Part shown: positions 16,290 through 23,351 of the stretch, piece by piece
Position numbering within the stretch: the first letter of the stretch is position 1
How the letters are laid out: each line of letters opens with the position of its first letter
Translations under genes and position numbers: made by a program
Source: Lentisphaeria bacterium
GTDB taxonomy: Bacteria; Verrucomicrobiota; Lentisphaeria; Oligosphaerales; Oligosphaeraceae
Direction: 5' to 3'
Length of the DNA stretch: 46,450 nucleotides
Assembly: GCA_016288215.1 (NCBI GenBank)
Contig: JAEEYQ010000020.1
Location: 1-46,450, forward strand
The notes under the pieces: model-generated
Seen by the model: the letters and a program-made list of their open reading frames with translations, nothing else
The model's database searches: none
Told to the model about the DNA's origin: nothing

Positions 16290-17695
16290 AAATGCCTGGT
16301 CTGGAATACCGCGGCGTCAAGAACATCGACGGGCCATTGGTCTTCATCGACGGCATCCATGGCGCCGCCTACGACGAGCTGGTGGAGATCACCCTTGGCA
16401 ACGGTGAACGCCGTCTGGGGCAGGTTCTGGACGTGACCACCTCCAGCGCCGTTGTACAGGTCCTTGGTGGCACGGAGTCCATTCAGCCCGCCGGAACGCG
16501 GGTTCGCTTTTTGGGCCATGCCCTGCAGATTCCTGTGGGCAAGTCCATGCTGGGCCGTGTGTTCGATGGCATTGGCCGCCCGAAGGACGGGCTGCCCCCG
16601 CCATTGGGTGCCCGGCGGCGGGACGTGAACGGCTCCCCCGTCAACCCCTTCTCACGAGAGTATCCGCGGGATTTCATCCAGACGGGTATCTCCGCCATAG
16701 ATTTGATGAATACATTGGTCCGCGGACAGAAACTGCCCATCTTCTCCGGCAACGGCCTTCCCCACGACCGTCTGGCGGCCCAAATCGCGCGGCAGGCGCG
16801 GCTGCTCAACGAGGACGTGGAGTTCGCCATCGTGTTCGCCGCCATGGGCGTCAAGCACGATGTGGCCCGCTTCTTCCTCCGTTCCTTTGAGGAAAGCGGC
16901 GTTTTGGACAAGGTGGCCATGTTCCTCAGTCTGGCGGACGATCCGTCCGTGGAGCGAATGATCACTCCCCGCTCCGCGTTGACGCTGGCGGAGCATCTGG
17001 CCTTTGACGAGGGCATGCACGTTCTGGTCATCATCACGGACATGTCGAACTACTGCGAGGCGCTGCGGGAGATCGCCACGGCGCGGGACGAGATACCCAG
17101 CCGCAAGGGTTATCCAGGCTACCTGTACAGCGATTTGGCCTCCATGTACGAGCGAGCGGGGCGCATCCGCGGGCAGGAGGGGAGCATCACCCAAATGCCC
17201 ATCCTGACCATGCCCAACGATGACATCTCCCACCCCATTCCCGACCTGACCGGCTACATCACGGAAGGGCAGATCGTGCTGGAGCGGGATATGCATCAGC
17301 AGGGCGTCTATCCGCCCGTCGCCAGTCTGCCCTCCCTTTCGCGGCTGATGAAGGATGGCATTGGAAAGGGCCACACGCGGGATGACCATCCTCACGTGGC
17401 CTCTCAGCTCTTCTCCGCCTATTCGAAAGTGAAGGACATCCGCGCTCTGGCGGCGGTCATCGGAGAGGAGGAGCTCAATCCTGTGGACAAGCTCTACATG
17501 CAGTTCGGGCGGGAGTTTGAGCAGAAAGTCATCGCGCAGGGCGAATTCGAGAACCGCAGCATCGAGCAGACCTTGGAGCTGGGCTGGAAGGTCCTGCGCA
17601 TCCTGCCGCGGGTGGAGCTGTTGCGGCTTTCCGAAGAGGAGCTGCGACAGCACTACGATGTGGCCGGACCGGAGGAGAAGGGAGCCGCGCCATGA
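16286..17695 (+). CDS. atpB: V-type ATP synthase subunit B
   Basis: 469 residues. It has the non-catalytic B-subunit pattern: [46 protein letters not shown] in place of a P-loop, and [20 protein letters not shown] with [13 protein letters not shown]. It alternates with A in the hexameric head and contributes the arginine finger side of the interface. ATGA overlaps link it to the genes on both sides, so A, B and D are translationally coupled. Confidence 0.96.
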   Translation: MKMPGLEYRGVKNIDGPLVFIDGIHGAAYDELVEITLGNGERRLGQVLDVTTSSAVVQVLGGTESIQPAGTRVRFLGHALQIPVGKSMLGRVFDGIGRPKDGLPPPLGARRRDVNGSPVNPFSREYPRDFIQTGISAIDLMNTLVRGQKLPIFSGNGLPHDRLAAQIARQARLLNEDVEFAIVFAAMGVKHDVARFFLRSFEESGVLDKVAMFLSLADDPSVERMITPRSALTLAEHLAFDEGMHVLVIITDMSNYCEALREIATARDEIPSRKGYPGYLYSDLASMYERAGRIRGQEGSITQMPILTMPNDDISHPIPDLTGYITEGQIVLERDMHQQGVYPPVASLPSLSRLMKDGIGKGHTRDDHPHVASQLFSAYSKVKDIRALAAVIGEEELNPVDKLYMQFGREFEQKVIAQGEFENRSIEQTLELGWKVLRILPRVELLRLSEEELRQHYDVAGPEEKGAAP

Positions 17696-18375
17696 GCCGC
17701 CTGAACGTCCCTCCCACCAAAAGCAATCTGCTGGCCCTGAAGCGGGACTTGGCTCTGGCCACCGAAGGCCATGCCCTGCTGGAGCAGAAGCGGGAAATCA
17801 TCGTCATGGAGCTCATGCGACTGCTGGAGCAGGTGCGCCAAGTGGAGGCGGAGACCGAACGCCGCCGCCAAAAGGCCTACGCCACTTTACGTATGGCCTT
17901 GGCCCACAATGGCTTCGAACGAATGGACATCATTGCGGAGGGCATCCGCTATGCTCACCAGCTTCAGGCGTCCACGCGGATTGTGGCGGGTATTCGGCTG
18001 CCCTCTCTGAACCTGACCCAAGGCAAGTTCCAGTCTCAATACGGCTTCGCGGGCACGGACTCCCTCGTGGATCAGACCATGTTGGATTTCCTTTCTCTGC
18101 TGGAGATTTTGGGACGGAAGGCGGAGCTGGAGGCCGATGTGCGGCTGCTGGCGCGGGAGCTGAAGAAGACCCAACGGCGGGTCAACGCGTTGGAGCATCT
18201 CTTCATTCCCGACTATCGGGACACCTTGCATTACATTGGCTCTTCTCTCGAAAGTGGAGAGCTGAGCACGTTCTTCACTTTGAAGCGGGTCAAGCAGCGC
18301 CTCGAGAAGGCAAACCCGCCGCCATCGGAAGATGGTGCGCCGCAGGAAGATGACACGATTTCAGAATCCACATAG
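17692..18375 (+). CDS. atpD: V-type ATP synthase subunit D (rotor shaft)
   Basis: 227 residues with the two long antiparallel helices of the D family. The N-terminal part [20 protein letters not shown] is highly typical, and [20 protein letters not shown] near residues 165-190 is the conserved C-terminal helix motif. It forms the central shaft with F. It is coupled to subunit B by a 4-nt overlap. The acidic, Pro/Ser-rich tail after about residue 205 is variable in the family. Confidence 0.95.
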   Translation: MSRLNVPPTKSNLLALKRDLALATEGHALLEQKREIIVMELMRLLEQVRQVEAETERRRQKAYATLRMALAHNGFERMDIIAEGIRYAHQLQASTRIVAGIRLPSLNLTQGKFQSQYGFAGTDSLVDQTMLDFLSLLEILGRKAELEADVRLLARELKKTQRRVNALEHLFIPDYRDTLHYIGSSLESGELSTFFTLKRVKQRLEKANPPPSEDGAPQEDDTISEST

Positions 18376-18393
18376 AGGAAAGGAGGCCCCATC

Positions 18394-18924
18394 ATGTTGT
18401 TCGGCAGAAAAAAGACAACCGACAGTCCCTCCACGCCGCCGTCGGAGGACACTGCTTCCCGCCCGAAGGAGGAGCCCTTCTGCAAGCGCATTCTGGTTGT
18501 CATGGACAGCACGGCCCGCGCCAGAGACGCCGGCTCATACGCCATCCAGCTGGCGGCCGCCTTGCACTGCGAGCTGCTGGCCGTCTATGTGGTGGACATC
18601 CCCTCCATGGACTATCTGGTTCGGCTGAACTACTTTTCCGCCGCCGAGCGGGAGAGTCAGGAGCTGGAGATGACCTTTCGAGGCCAGTCCGTGCTGACGC
18701 AGCTGGAGGAGGAGGCGGCGCTCCATGGGGTTTCCGTGCGCAGCTTCTGCCTGCGCGGCTCCCGTTATCGGCAGATTCTTGAGACTGCCGAACGGGAGGA
18801 CGTGGGCCTGATTGTGCTCAAGGAGTCCAAAGACGCGGCGCTCCGAAAAGACCACACCGCCGTGGACCGTCAGCTGCTCCTCAATCACGCCCAATGCCCC
18901 GTGCTCATCTGCAGCTCTCGTTAA
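18394..18924 (+). CDS. Universal stress protein family protein
   Basis: 176 residues. A polar N-terminal extension (about 1-28) precedes a Usp fold: KRILVVMDSTARARDAGSYA, LHCELLAVYVVD, EREDVGLIVLKESK and AQCPVLICSSR. The G-x2-G-x9-G-(S/T) nucleotide loop of ATP-binding Usp proteins is not evident (the equivalent region reads KESKDAALRKDHTAVDRQ), so it is probably a non-ATP-binding type. AAAGGAGG before ATG 18394 is the strongest ribosome binding site of the operon. It is 18 nt after subunit D and is therefore the last gene of the V-ATPase operon, suggesting a stress- or energy-linked role. Confidence 0.85.
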   Translation: MLFGRKKTTDSPSTPPSEDTASRPKEEPFCKRILVVMDSTARARDAGSYAIQLAAALHCELLAVYVVDIPSMDYLVRLNYFSAAERESQELEMTFRGQSVLTQLEEEAALHGVSVRSFCLRGSRYRQILETAEREDVGLIVLKESKDAALRKDHTAVDRQLLLNHAQCPVLICSSR

Positions 18925-19016
18925 TATCCACAGAAAACACAGAAATACACAGAAGCGAACTGCCGCTTGCGCGGCCATTCGCGGCTCTTATATTTCATTT
19001 GAAAAAAGTCGTGTTT
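18923..19016 (+). repeat. REP-like intergenic repeat, copy 1 (inverted partner at 21160-21252)
   Basis: It starts at the stop codon of the Usp gene. Its order of parts is a CACAGAA-rich stretch, the hairpin GCGAACTGCCGC-ttgc-GCGGCCATTCGC (18955-18982, two mismatched positions), TATATTTCATTTG, and AAAAAGTCGTGTT. The same parts recur in reverse orientation at 21252-21160. The CACAGAA-rich arm is also inverted within this gap (18928-18954 against 19040-19066), which makes the region a nested palindrome. Confidence 0.75.
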
Positions 19017-19039
19017 AGCCGTGACTCACGGCTGAACAC
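19003..19039 (-). terminator. Terminator between the converging Usp and GHL genes
   Basis: GTGTTTAGCCGT (19011-19022), loop GACTC, ACGGCTGAACAC (19028-19039): a 12-bp stem with one G-T pair. On the minus strand it is followed by GACTTTTTTC, giving a good T-run for the gene ending at 19085. On the plus strand the tail is only weakly T-rich, but the hairpin may still end the V-ATPase operon. Confidence 0.7.
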
Positions 19040-19084
19040 TTCTGTTTATTCCGTGTATTCTGTGGACTGTCTCACAATCAACGG

Positions 19085-20836
19085 CTACATGGGCTTCCAC
19101 TGGATTTTGGTGCCGTCGGGGGCGGTGTCGCGGATGACGTCCCGAATTTCCGGATTGAGATGGAAGCGGAGGCTTTCGTAAAGCTCGATTTCATCGATAT
19201 TTCCGGCTTTGCGGAATGCCTTGAGCTCCTGCTGCAGATCATAGTCCTTGGGGCAGTCATCCCCCAGTTCGCGGAAAATGCCCAGCTTGACGGGACGTCC
19301 TCCCGTGATGGCATCCGTGAAATAGGAGGAGAAGTCGGTTCCGTTGCGGAAATTTCTTCCGATCATCATGACGCCGTCCAGGGAGCCTTCACGGATCATT
19401 TTGGTGTAGGGCCATGGCATGGGGCCGAAGGTGTCATTGTAGCAGGGGTCGTCCTGCATCTCCAGCGGCATGGGGCCGGAAAAGAAGATCGGGCGGTTGC
19501 CGGAGAGCGCCTTGCAGCGGCGGAAGAACTCCGCAATGGACTCGGCGCGGATCTGGAACACGGTCGCGATGTCTTCGTCGCTTCCGGAAAACTCTCTGCC
19601 GCAACGGTTTTTGAATGCCGCCAGCACTTCTGGATTGTAGCCATACTCCCTTCCGTTGCCAATTGGGCTGTGGCAGCGGGTGTTGAACATGAATCCGTCA
19701 AAGGGATAGGCGGCCACTTCCTCGAAGCGGGCCACTTTGTGTTCCATGGCCTTGGGCACGGTGAATTCCGCCACGCCATAGCGGTAGTTCAGGTCGCAGA
19801 CCGCCGTGCCGACAACGAAGCCCACATGCCGCCCCATGCAGTCCCATCCGGCCGGCATCCCATTGTCAAAGTTCAACGGACTGTCCTCCGGATTGCCTGT
19901 GCAGAAGGTCCAGCAGGACGGCACCTCTTTGCCGTCCACGTCGTAGATGCGAGCCTGCCCTTCCCGCTGGCTCAGCACCAGCGTGATGTCCTCGTCCTCC
20001 GTGTATTGATTGTCGTCGCACAGCAGTTTCACATAGGGCTCCGAAATTTCCAAATCGCTGAGGATGAATTCGTTGCGTTTGGCTGGATTGGTGGTGGTCG
20101 TGAAGGTGAAGGGCTTTTCGTAGCGGCGGAAGCGGCGGTTGTCGTTGCTGACGTAGAGATGCAGATTCGCCTGCGTCGCATGGCTGGGGGCCAGATTCCC
20201 CCAATTCTCCGCATTGACGTAGACGATTTTGCCGATGGGCCGCTTCCGCGCCTCTTGGTTGATCGCCTCCACGTCCTTTTTGGCCTCCTCGATATTGGAG
20301 ATGTGGGCGGCAAAGGCGTCCATGTTGTTCACATACCACGGATCCAGAAGAGCCCATCCGTCCAGGTTCGAGAAGGTCTCCATGTCCTCTTTCCGCACGC
20401 CCGTGATGCTGTATTTCAGGCCTGCGTCGTCGTAGAGGCTTTCCCACCCCCAGACTTCCATGCCGTATTTATGGCCGAGACGGATGGTCTCAATGCAGGG
20501 GTTGTAATGGTGATAGGTCTCTATAAGCCATTGGGCCTGTTTGTGATACGACCAATGGTACGCATTCTCGTGCCCGTATTCCCGCGAGACCGACGTGGGG
20601 TAATGGGTCAGACCGCAGATGTTGACCCGAAGATAGATCTTCTTGATGCCTCCCTCCGCCATGCTGCGGATATGCTTCTCATATTCCTCCAGAGGATAGT
20701 AGCCTTTGGAGCCGTCATGGCAGAAGAAGGCGCAGTCCAGAAAGTCGATGGTGGAGCTGACGATCAGCTCCCGCCCGCTGGCGGCCAGTCCAATCAGCAA
20801 CGCCCCTGACAACAATGATAAGATGGTGAGTTTCAT
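19085..20836 (-). CDS. Secreted glycoside hydrolase-like protein (putative TIM barrel)
   Basis: 583 residues from ATG 20836 (AAGGA 9 nt upstream). The N-terminus is a signal peptide (MKLTILSLLSGALLIGLAAS). The mature part suggests a family-10-like/GHL barrel: EKHIRSMAEGGIKKIYLRVN, IRLGHKYGMEVWGWESLYDD, and later YPFDGFMFNTRCHSP and RPIFFSGPMPLEM. A middle segment of about 150 residues looks like a beta-sandwich insertion (LHLYVSNDNRRFRRY, FILSDLEISEPYVKLL). I cannot assign a substrate. Together with the neighbouring propeller protein and the exported GHL10-like protein it suggests exported carbohydrate processing. The in-frame extension upstream to 21019 crosses repeat and hairpin DNA and is not coding. 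Confidence 0.6.
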   Translation of the reverse strand: MKLTILSLLSGALLIGLAASGRELIVSSTIDFLDCAFFCHDGSKGYYPLEEYEKHIRSMAEGGIKKIYLRVNICGLTHYPTSVSREYGHENAYHWSYHKQAQWLIETYHHYNPCIETIRLGHKYGMEVWGWESLYDDAGLKYSITGVRKEDMETFSNLDGWALLDPWYVNNMDAFAAHISNIEEAKKDVEAINQEARKRPIGKIVYVNAENWGNLAPSHATQANLHLYVSNDNRRFRRYEKPFTFTTTTNPAKRNEFILSDLEISEPYVKLLCDDNQYTEDEDITLVLSQREGQARIYDVDGKEVPSCWTFCTGNPEDSPLNFDNGMPAGWDCMGRHVGFVVGTAVCDLNYRYGVAEFTVPKAMEHKVARFEEVAAYPFDGFMFNTRCHSPIGNGREYGYNPEVLAAFKNRCGREFSGSDEDIATVFQIRAESIAEFFRRCKALSGNRPIFFSGPMPLEMQDDPCYNDTFGPMPWPYTKMIREGSLDGVMMIGRNFRNGTDFSSYFTDAITGGRPVKLGIFRELGDDCPKDYDLQQELKAFRKAGNIDEIELYESLRFHLNPEIRDVIRDTAPDGTKIQWKPM

Positions 20837-20850
20837 TTCATGAATTCCTT

Positions 20851-20867
20851 TGCATTCAGTTTTATTC
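20851..20867 (-). repeat. Shared 17-mer leader motif, copy 1
   Basis: TGCATTCAGTTTTATTC on the plus strand matches TGCATTCCTTTTTATTC at 22151-22167 at 15 of 17 positions. Both lie just upstream of minus-strand start codons (20836 and 22146). They may be part of a shared regulatory leader. Confidence 0.45.
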
Positions 20868-20957
20868 ATAATGATGGGTTTGAGTTTCTGACGACATCCC
20901 CTTCGGAGAACGGTCCATCGGCGCCACCGTCCGCGAAGGTCCAAAAACGACATCGCA

Positions 20958-20982
20958 AAAAGTGGCCTTTTTAGGCCCCTTT
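20958..20982 (-). terminator. Terminator-like hairpin after the propeller protein gene
   Basis: On the minus strand, AAAGGGGCC, loop TAAAAA and GGCCACTTT form a stem with one mismatch, followed by TTG. The tail is short, so termination would be weak. It lies between the genes ending at 21250 and starting at 20836. Confidence 0.35.
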
Positions 20983-21159
20983 GAATGGAAGATGTATTAA
21001 TATATGCAAACGAACCCAAAATGCCACAGAGGCCACGGAAATGGCCCTATTGGCCTTCTTCTCTCTGAAAAAGGGGGGAGCAAAGCCCGAAAAACATGAT
21101 TTTTGGGGCAATGTTCTGTTCACCACGAAGGTGGGGAAGGAACAGCTTTTTATCCATGG

Positions 21160-21252
21160 AACACGAAGCTTTTTACAAATGAAATATAGAAACCGCGAAT
21201 TGCCGCGCAAGCGGGAGTTCGCTTCTGTGGATTTCCGTGTATTCTGGGGTTA
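21160..21252 (-). repeat. REP-like intergenic repeat, copy 2 (inverted partner of 18923-19016)
   Basis: On the minus strand it starts at the stop codon of the propeller gene. It reads through CCAGAATACACGG, the hairpin at 21222-21195 (GCGAACTCCCGC-ttgc-GCGGCAATTCGC), TATATTTCATTTG and AAAAAGCTTCGTGTT, in the same order as copy 1. The two copies bracket the 19085-20836 gene. Confidence 0.75.
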
Positions 21253-22146
21253 ATGACTTCCGAAGAAGCTTTGGCAGAACTCCTTTTCGGTGGTGTCCGC
21301 TTCGGCGATGGCGAGGAATTCGGTGCCCCGTTGATTGCCCCAGCTGTAGGAGATGCGGAGCTTTCCGTCATAGTCGCACATGTCCATGTCGGAGACATTG
21401 ATGTCCACGGCCTCGGTGATGCGCTTTTGGAGGGAGGGAGTGAAGGGGCCGTAGAGCTTGCGGTCGTCCTCATCGAAGGTCATGACGGGATTTTGAGGGC
21501 TGTTCTCCCAATGGAGCAGGTCGGTGGAGCGGGCCACAAGCTCTTGGAAGCCAGGCTGATAGTCTCCTGCCAGATAGAAGAAGTAGAAGACGCCGTCGAA
21601 CCAGCGGAGCATGGGGCCGCCGGTGTAGATGTCCTTGAAGAAGGACTTGTCGGGAAGCATGGTCCAGTGGACTAAATCGGTGGATTCGGCGAAGAGCATG
21701 GTGAAGGCCACGTTGACCAGCTCGCGGGGGGCCCCCAGCTCGAAGGTCATGATGAAGCGGTCTCCCGCCTGGCAGACGGAGGTGTTGTAGCCTTCCCATC
21801 CCGCTCCCTCCAGAATGACCCGAGGCTCGCTCCAATGCACTAAGTCCTTGGACTCCAATTGGTAAAAGCGGGATTTCCCCCAGTCCTCCGCCGCCGTGAC
21901 CACCATGGTGTCGCCATGGACGAAGGCATTGCCTAGATGCAGTCCCGCGCCGAAGGGAGGCGTGACGATTTCTCCCGTCAGGTGGTCCACGAAGCGGAAA
22001 TAGGACTTGCCCGTGTAGTTGGCGTAGTAGTGCTCGTTGGCGCTCTTCCAGCGGATGTACTCGAAGCGGAGAAGACGGCCCTGCCACACCACGGGATTGG
22101 TTTCCACAATGTCGCAGTCTACCGTGCCCAATTTGCGAATTTTCAT
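21250..22146 (-). CDS. Five-bladed beta-propeller glycosidase-like protein (GH43/GH32/GH130 superfamily type)
   Basis: 298 residues from ATG 22146 (AAGGA 9 nt upstream), with no signal peptide. Repeated propeller-blade signatures are visible: SRFYQLESKDLVHWSEPRVI, AESTDLVHWTMLP and ARSTDLLHWENSPQN each contain the (S/T)xDLxHW motif typical of GH43/GH32-like propellers. Acidic residues that could be catalytic include the Asp in VDCDIVETNPVV and the Glu in FIMTFELGAPRE, but I cannot assign them. The substrate is unknown; a phosphorylase-type activity (GH130) is an alternative. It is upstream of the secreted GHL gene on the same strand, with a repeat element and a hairpin in between. Confidence 0.7.
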   Translation of the reverse strand: MKIRKLGTVDCDIVETNPVVWQGRLLRFEYIRWKSANEHYYANYTGKSYFRFVDHLTGEIVTPPFGAGLHLGNAFVHGDTMVVTAAEDWGKSRFYQLESKDLVHWSEPRVILEGAGWEGYNTSVCQAGDRFIMTFELGAPRELVNVAFTMLFAESTDLVHWTMLPDKSFFKDIYTGGPMLRWFDGVFYFFYLAGDYQPGFQELVARSTDLLHWENSPQNPVMTFDEDDRKLYGPFTPSLQKRITEAVDINVSDMDMCDYDGKLRISYSWGNQRGTEFLAIAEADTTEKEFCQSFFGSH

Positions 22147-22150
22147 AAAA

Positions 22151-22182
22151 TGCATTCCTTTTTATTCGGTTTTTGAATAAAA
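22151..22182 (-). promoter_or_regulatory. Leader motif copy 2 and inverted repeat before the propeller gene
   Basis: TGCATTCCTTTTTATTC (22151-22167) is the second copy of the shared leader 17-mer. TTTTATTC (22160-22167) also pairs perfectly with GAATAAAA (22175-22182), and flanking ATGCAT on each side extends the symmetry. The ribosome binding site lies inside the left arm, so folding could affect translation. Confidence 0.4.
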
Positions 22183-22376
22183 TGCATGGCGTTGCCGAAG
22201 AGAGCGCCACATTCCCAGTGAAATTGGGATGCGTTTTCCCAAAAACATAGTATATTGTAATGTATAAATGGCGGTTTTCACGTCGTCGCCGCCGTTTTTG
22301 AGAGAGAGAACAGGGATTTTGAGGCAGGTTTTTGCGCCATGCCATCAAATTTGCAGGAACAGCAGAAGGAGTCGCC

Positions 22377-23294
22377 ATGGATTCTTCCATCATTGACCGC
22401 GTTTCATCAGAACGACTGAGGCATGACCTGTTTTTCTTTTCCCGCGACCCCTTCTCCTTCCGGACCGTCATGTACACTGCCCCATGGCACGAGAAGAACT
22501 CCCTGGACGAGACCGATGACGCCATCGAGGCGGAGATGAAAAAGTTCGCCGACAGCGTGACCAGGTTTCCAAACAAGGTCCAGGCCTTCCGCTGCAATCC
22601 GTCCAAGCCTCTGCACCATTGGTATGACGGGCCCCATGACGATGATCCATGGTACGACGCCAACAACATCGAAGTCGTCTTTAAGGGAACGGACAAGGCG
22701 GACGAGATCATCCAGCTGGTGTCCCACAAGGACTCCATGAGCTGGATCAACTCCCCCGGAGCCCAGGACAACGCCACGGGCCTTGTGGCGAACCTGGAGC
22801 TGGCGCGCGTCGTCTCCGCCCTGCCTCGCCGCCGCACCATCCGCTTCCTCTTCTGCAACGAGGAGCACACGCCGTGGCACAGCCGCACCTACGCGAAGGC
22901 CGCCCGTGAACGGGGGGACAACATCATCGCCGTGCTGAACCAGGACTCCCTTTGCGGAAAATCCGACGAGGACATGGCGGCGGGCGTCTGCACCCACGCC
23001 GCTGTCCATTCCACGCCGGAGGGGCTTGAGCTGGCGGAGTTCATACGGGATGTCGCGCTCAAATGCAAGCTGGATTTGCGTGTCTCCGTGGCGGACAAAG
23101 GCATCGTCAACGATGACGATGGCTCCTTCATCAAGGAGGGCTACTGCCGCACCGTCATGAACATCGGCTCAAGCCCCTACGCCGACTCGCAGTACCATCT
23201 GCGCGGGGACATTCCCGAACGCGTCTCCATCCGCAACCTGACCCTCTCCACACAGCTGATTCTGGCGACCGTCTGCGAACTGGACAGGCGGTAA
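22377..23294 (+). CDS. M28-family zinc peptidase
   Basis: 305 residues, with AAGGAG 5 nt before ATG 22377. The di-zinc ligand set of M28 peptidases can be followed: His118 in VSHKDS, Asp131 in SPGAQDNATG, Glu162/Glu163 in FLFCNEEHTPWHS, Asp190 in VLNQDSL, and His274 in SQYHLRGDIPERV. This suggests an aminopeptidase or carboxypeptidase-like enzyme. It has no signal peptide, so it is probably cytosolic. It is divergent from the propeller gene (230-bp gap) and followed 57 nt later by the large exported protein, with which it may be cotranscribed. Confidence 0.85.
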   Translation: MDSSIIDRVSSERLRHDLFFFSRDPFSFRTVMYTAPWHEKNSLDETDDAIEAEMKKFADSVTRFPNKVQAFRCNPSKPLHHWYDGPHDDDPWYDANNIEVVFKGTDKADEIIQLVSHKDSMSWINSPGAQDNATGLVANLELARVVSALPRRRTIRFLFCNEEHTPWHSRTYAKAARERGDNIIAVLNQDSLCGKSDEDMAAGVCTHAAVHSTPEGLELAEFIRDVALKCKLDLRVSVADKGIVNDDDGSFIKEGYCRTVMNIGSSPYADSQYHLRGDIPERVSIRNLTLSTQLILATVCELDRR

Positions 23295-23351
23295 AGGGTT
23301 GGCCTTTCCTTGCATAACTTCCATACAACCAACCAATCATGGCAAACGGAA

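Larger units (their letters stand above)
20837..21159. other. Intergenic region, no gene seen
   Basis: It holds the leader of the gene at 20836, including a 17-mer (20851-20867) shared with the leader of the next gene upstream, and a terminator-like hairpin at 20958-20982. The remainder (20990-21159) has no clear gene; a short frame here is GGCC- and A-rich and looks like non-coding DNA. Confidence 0.5.
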
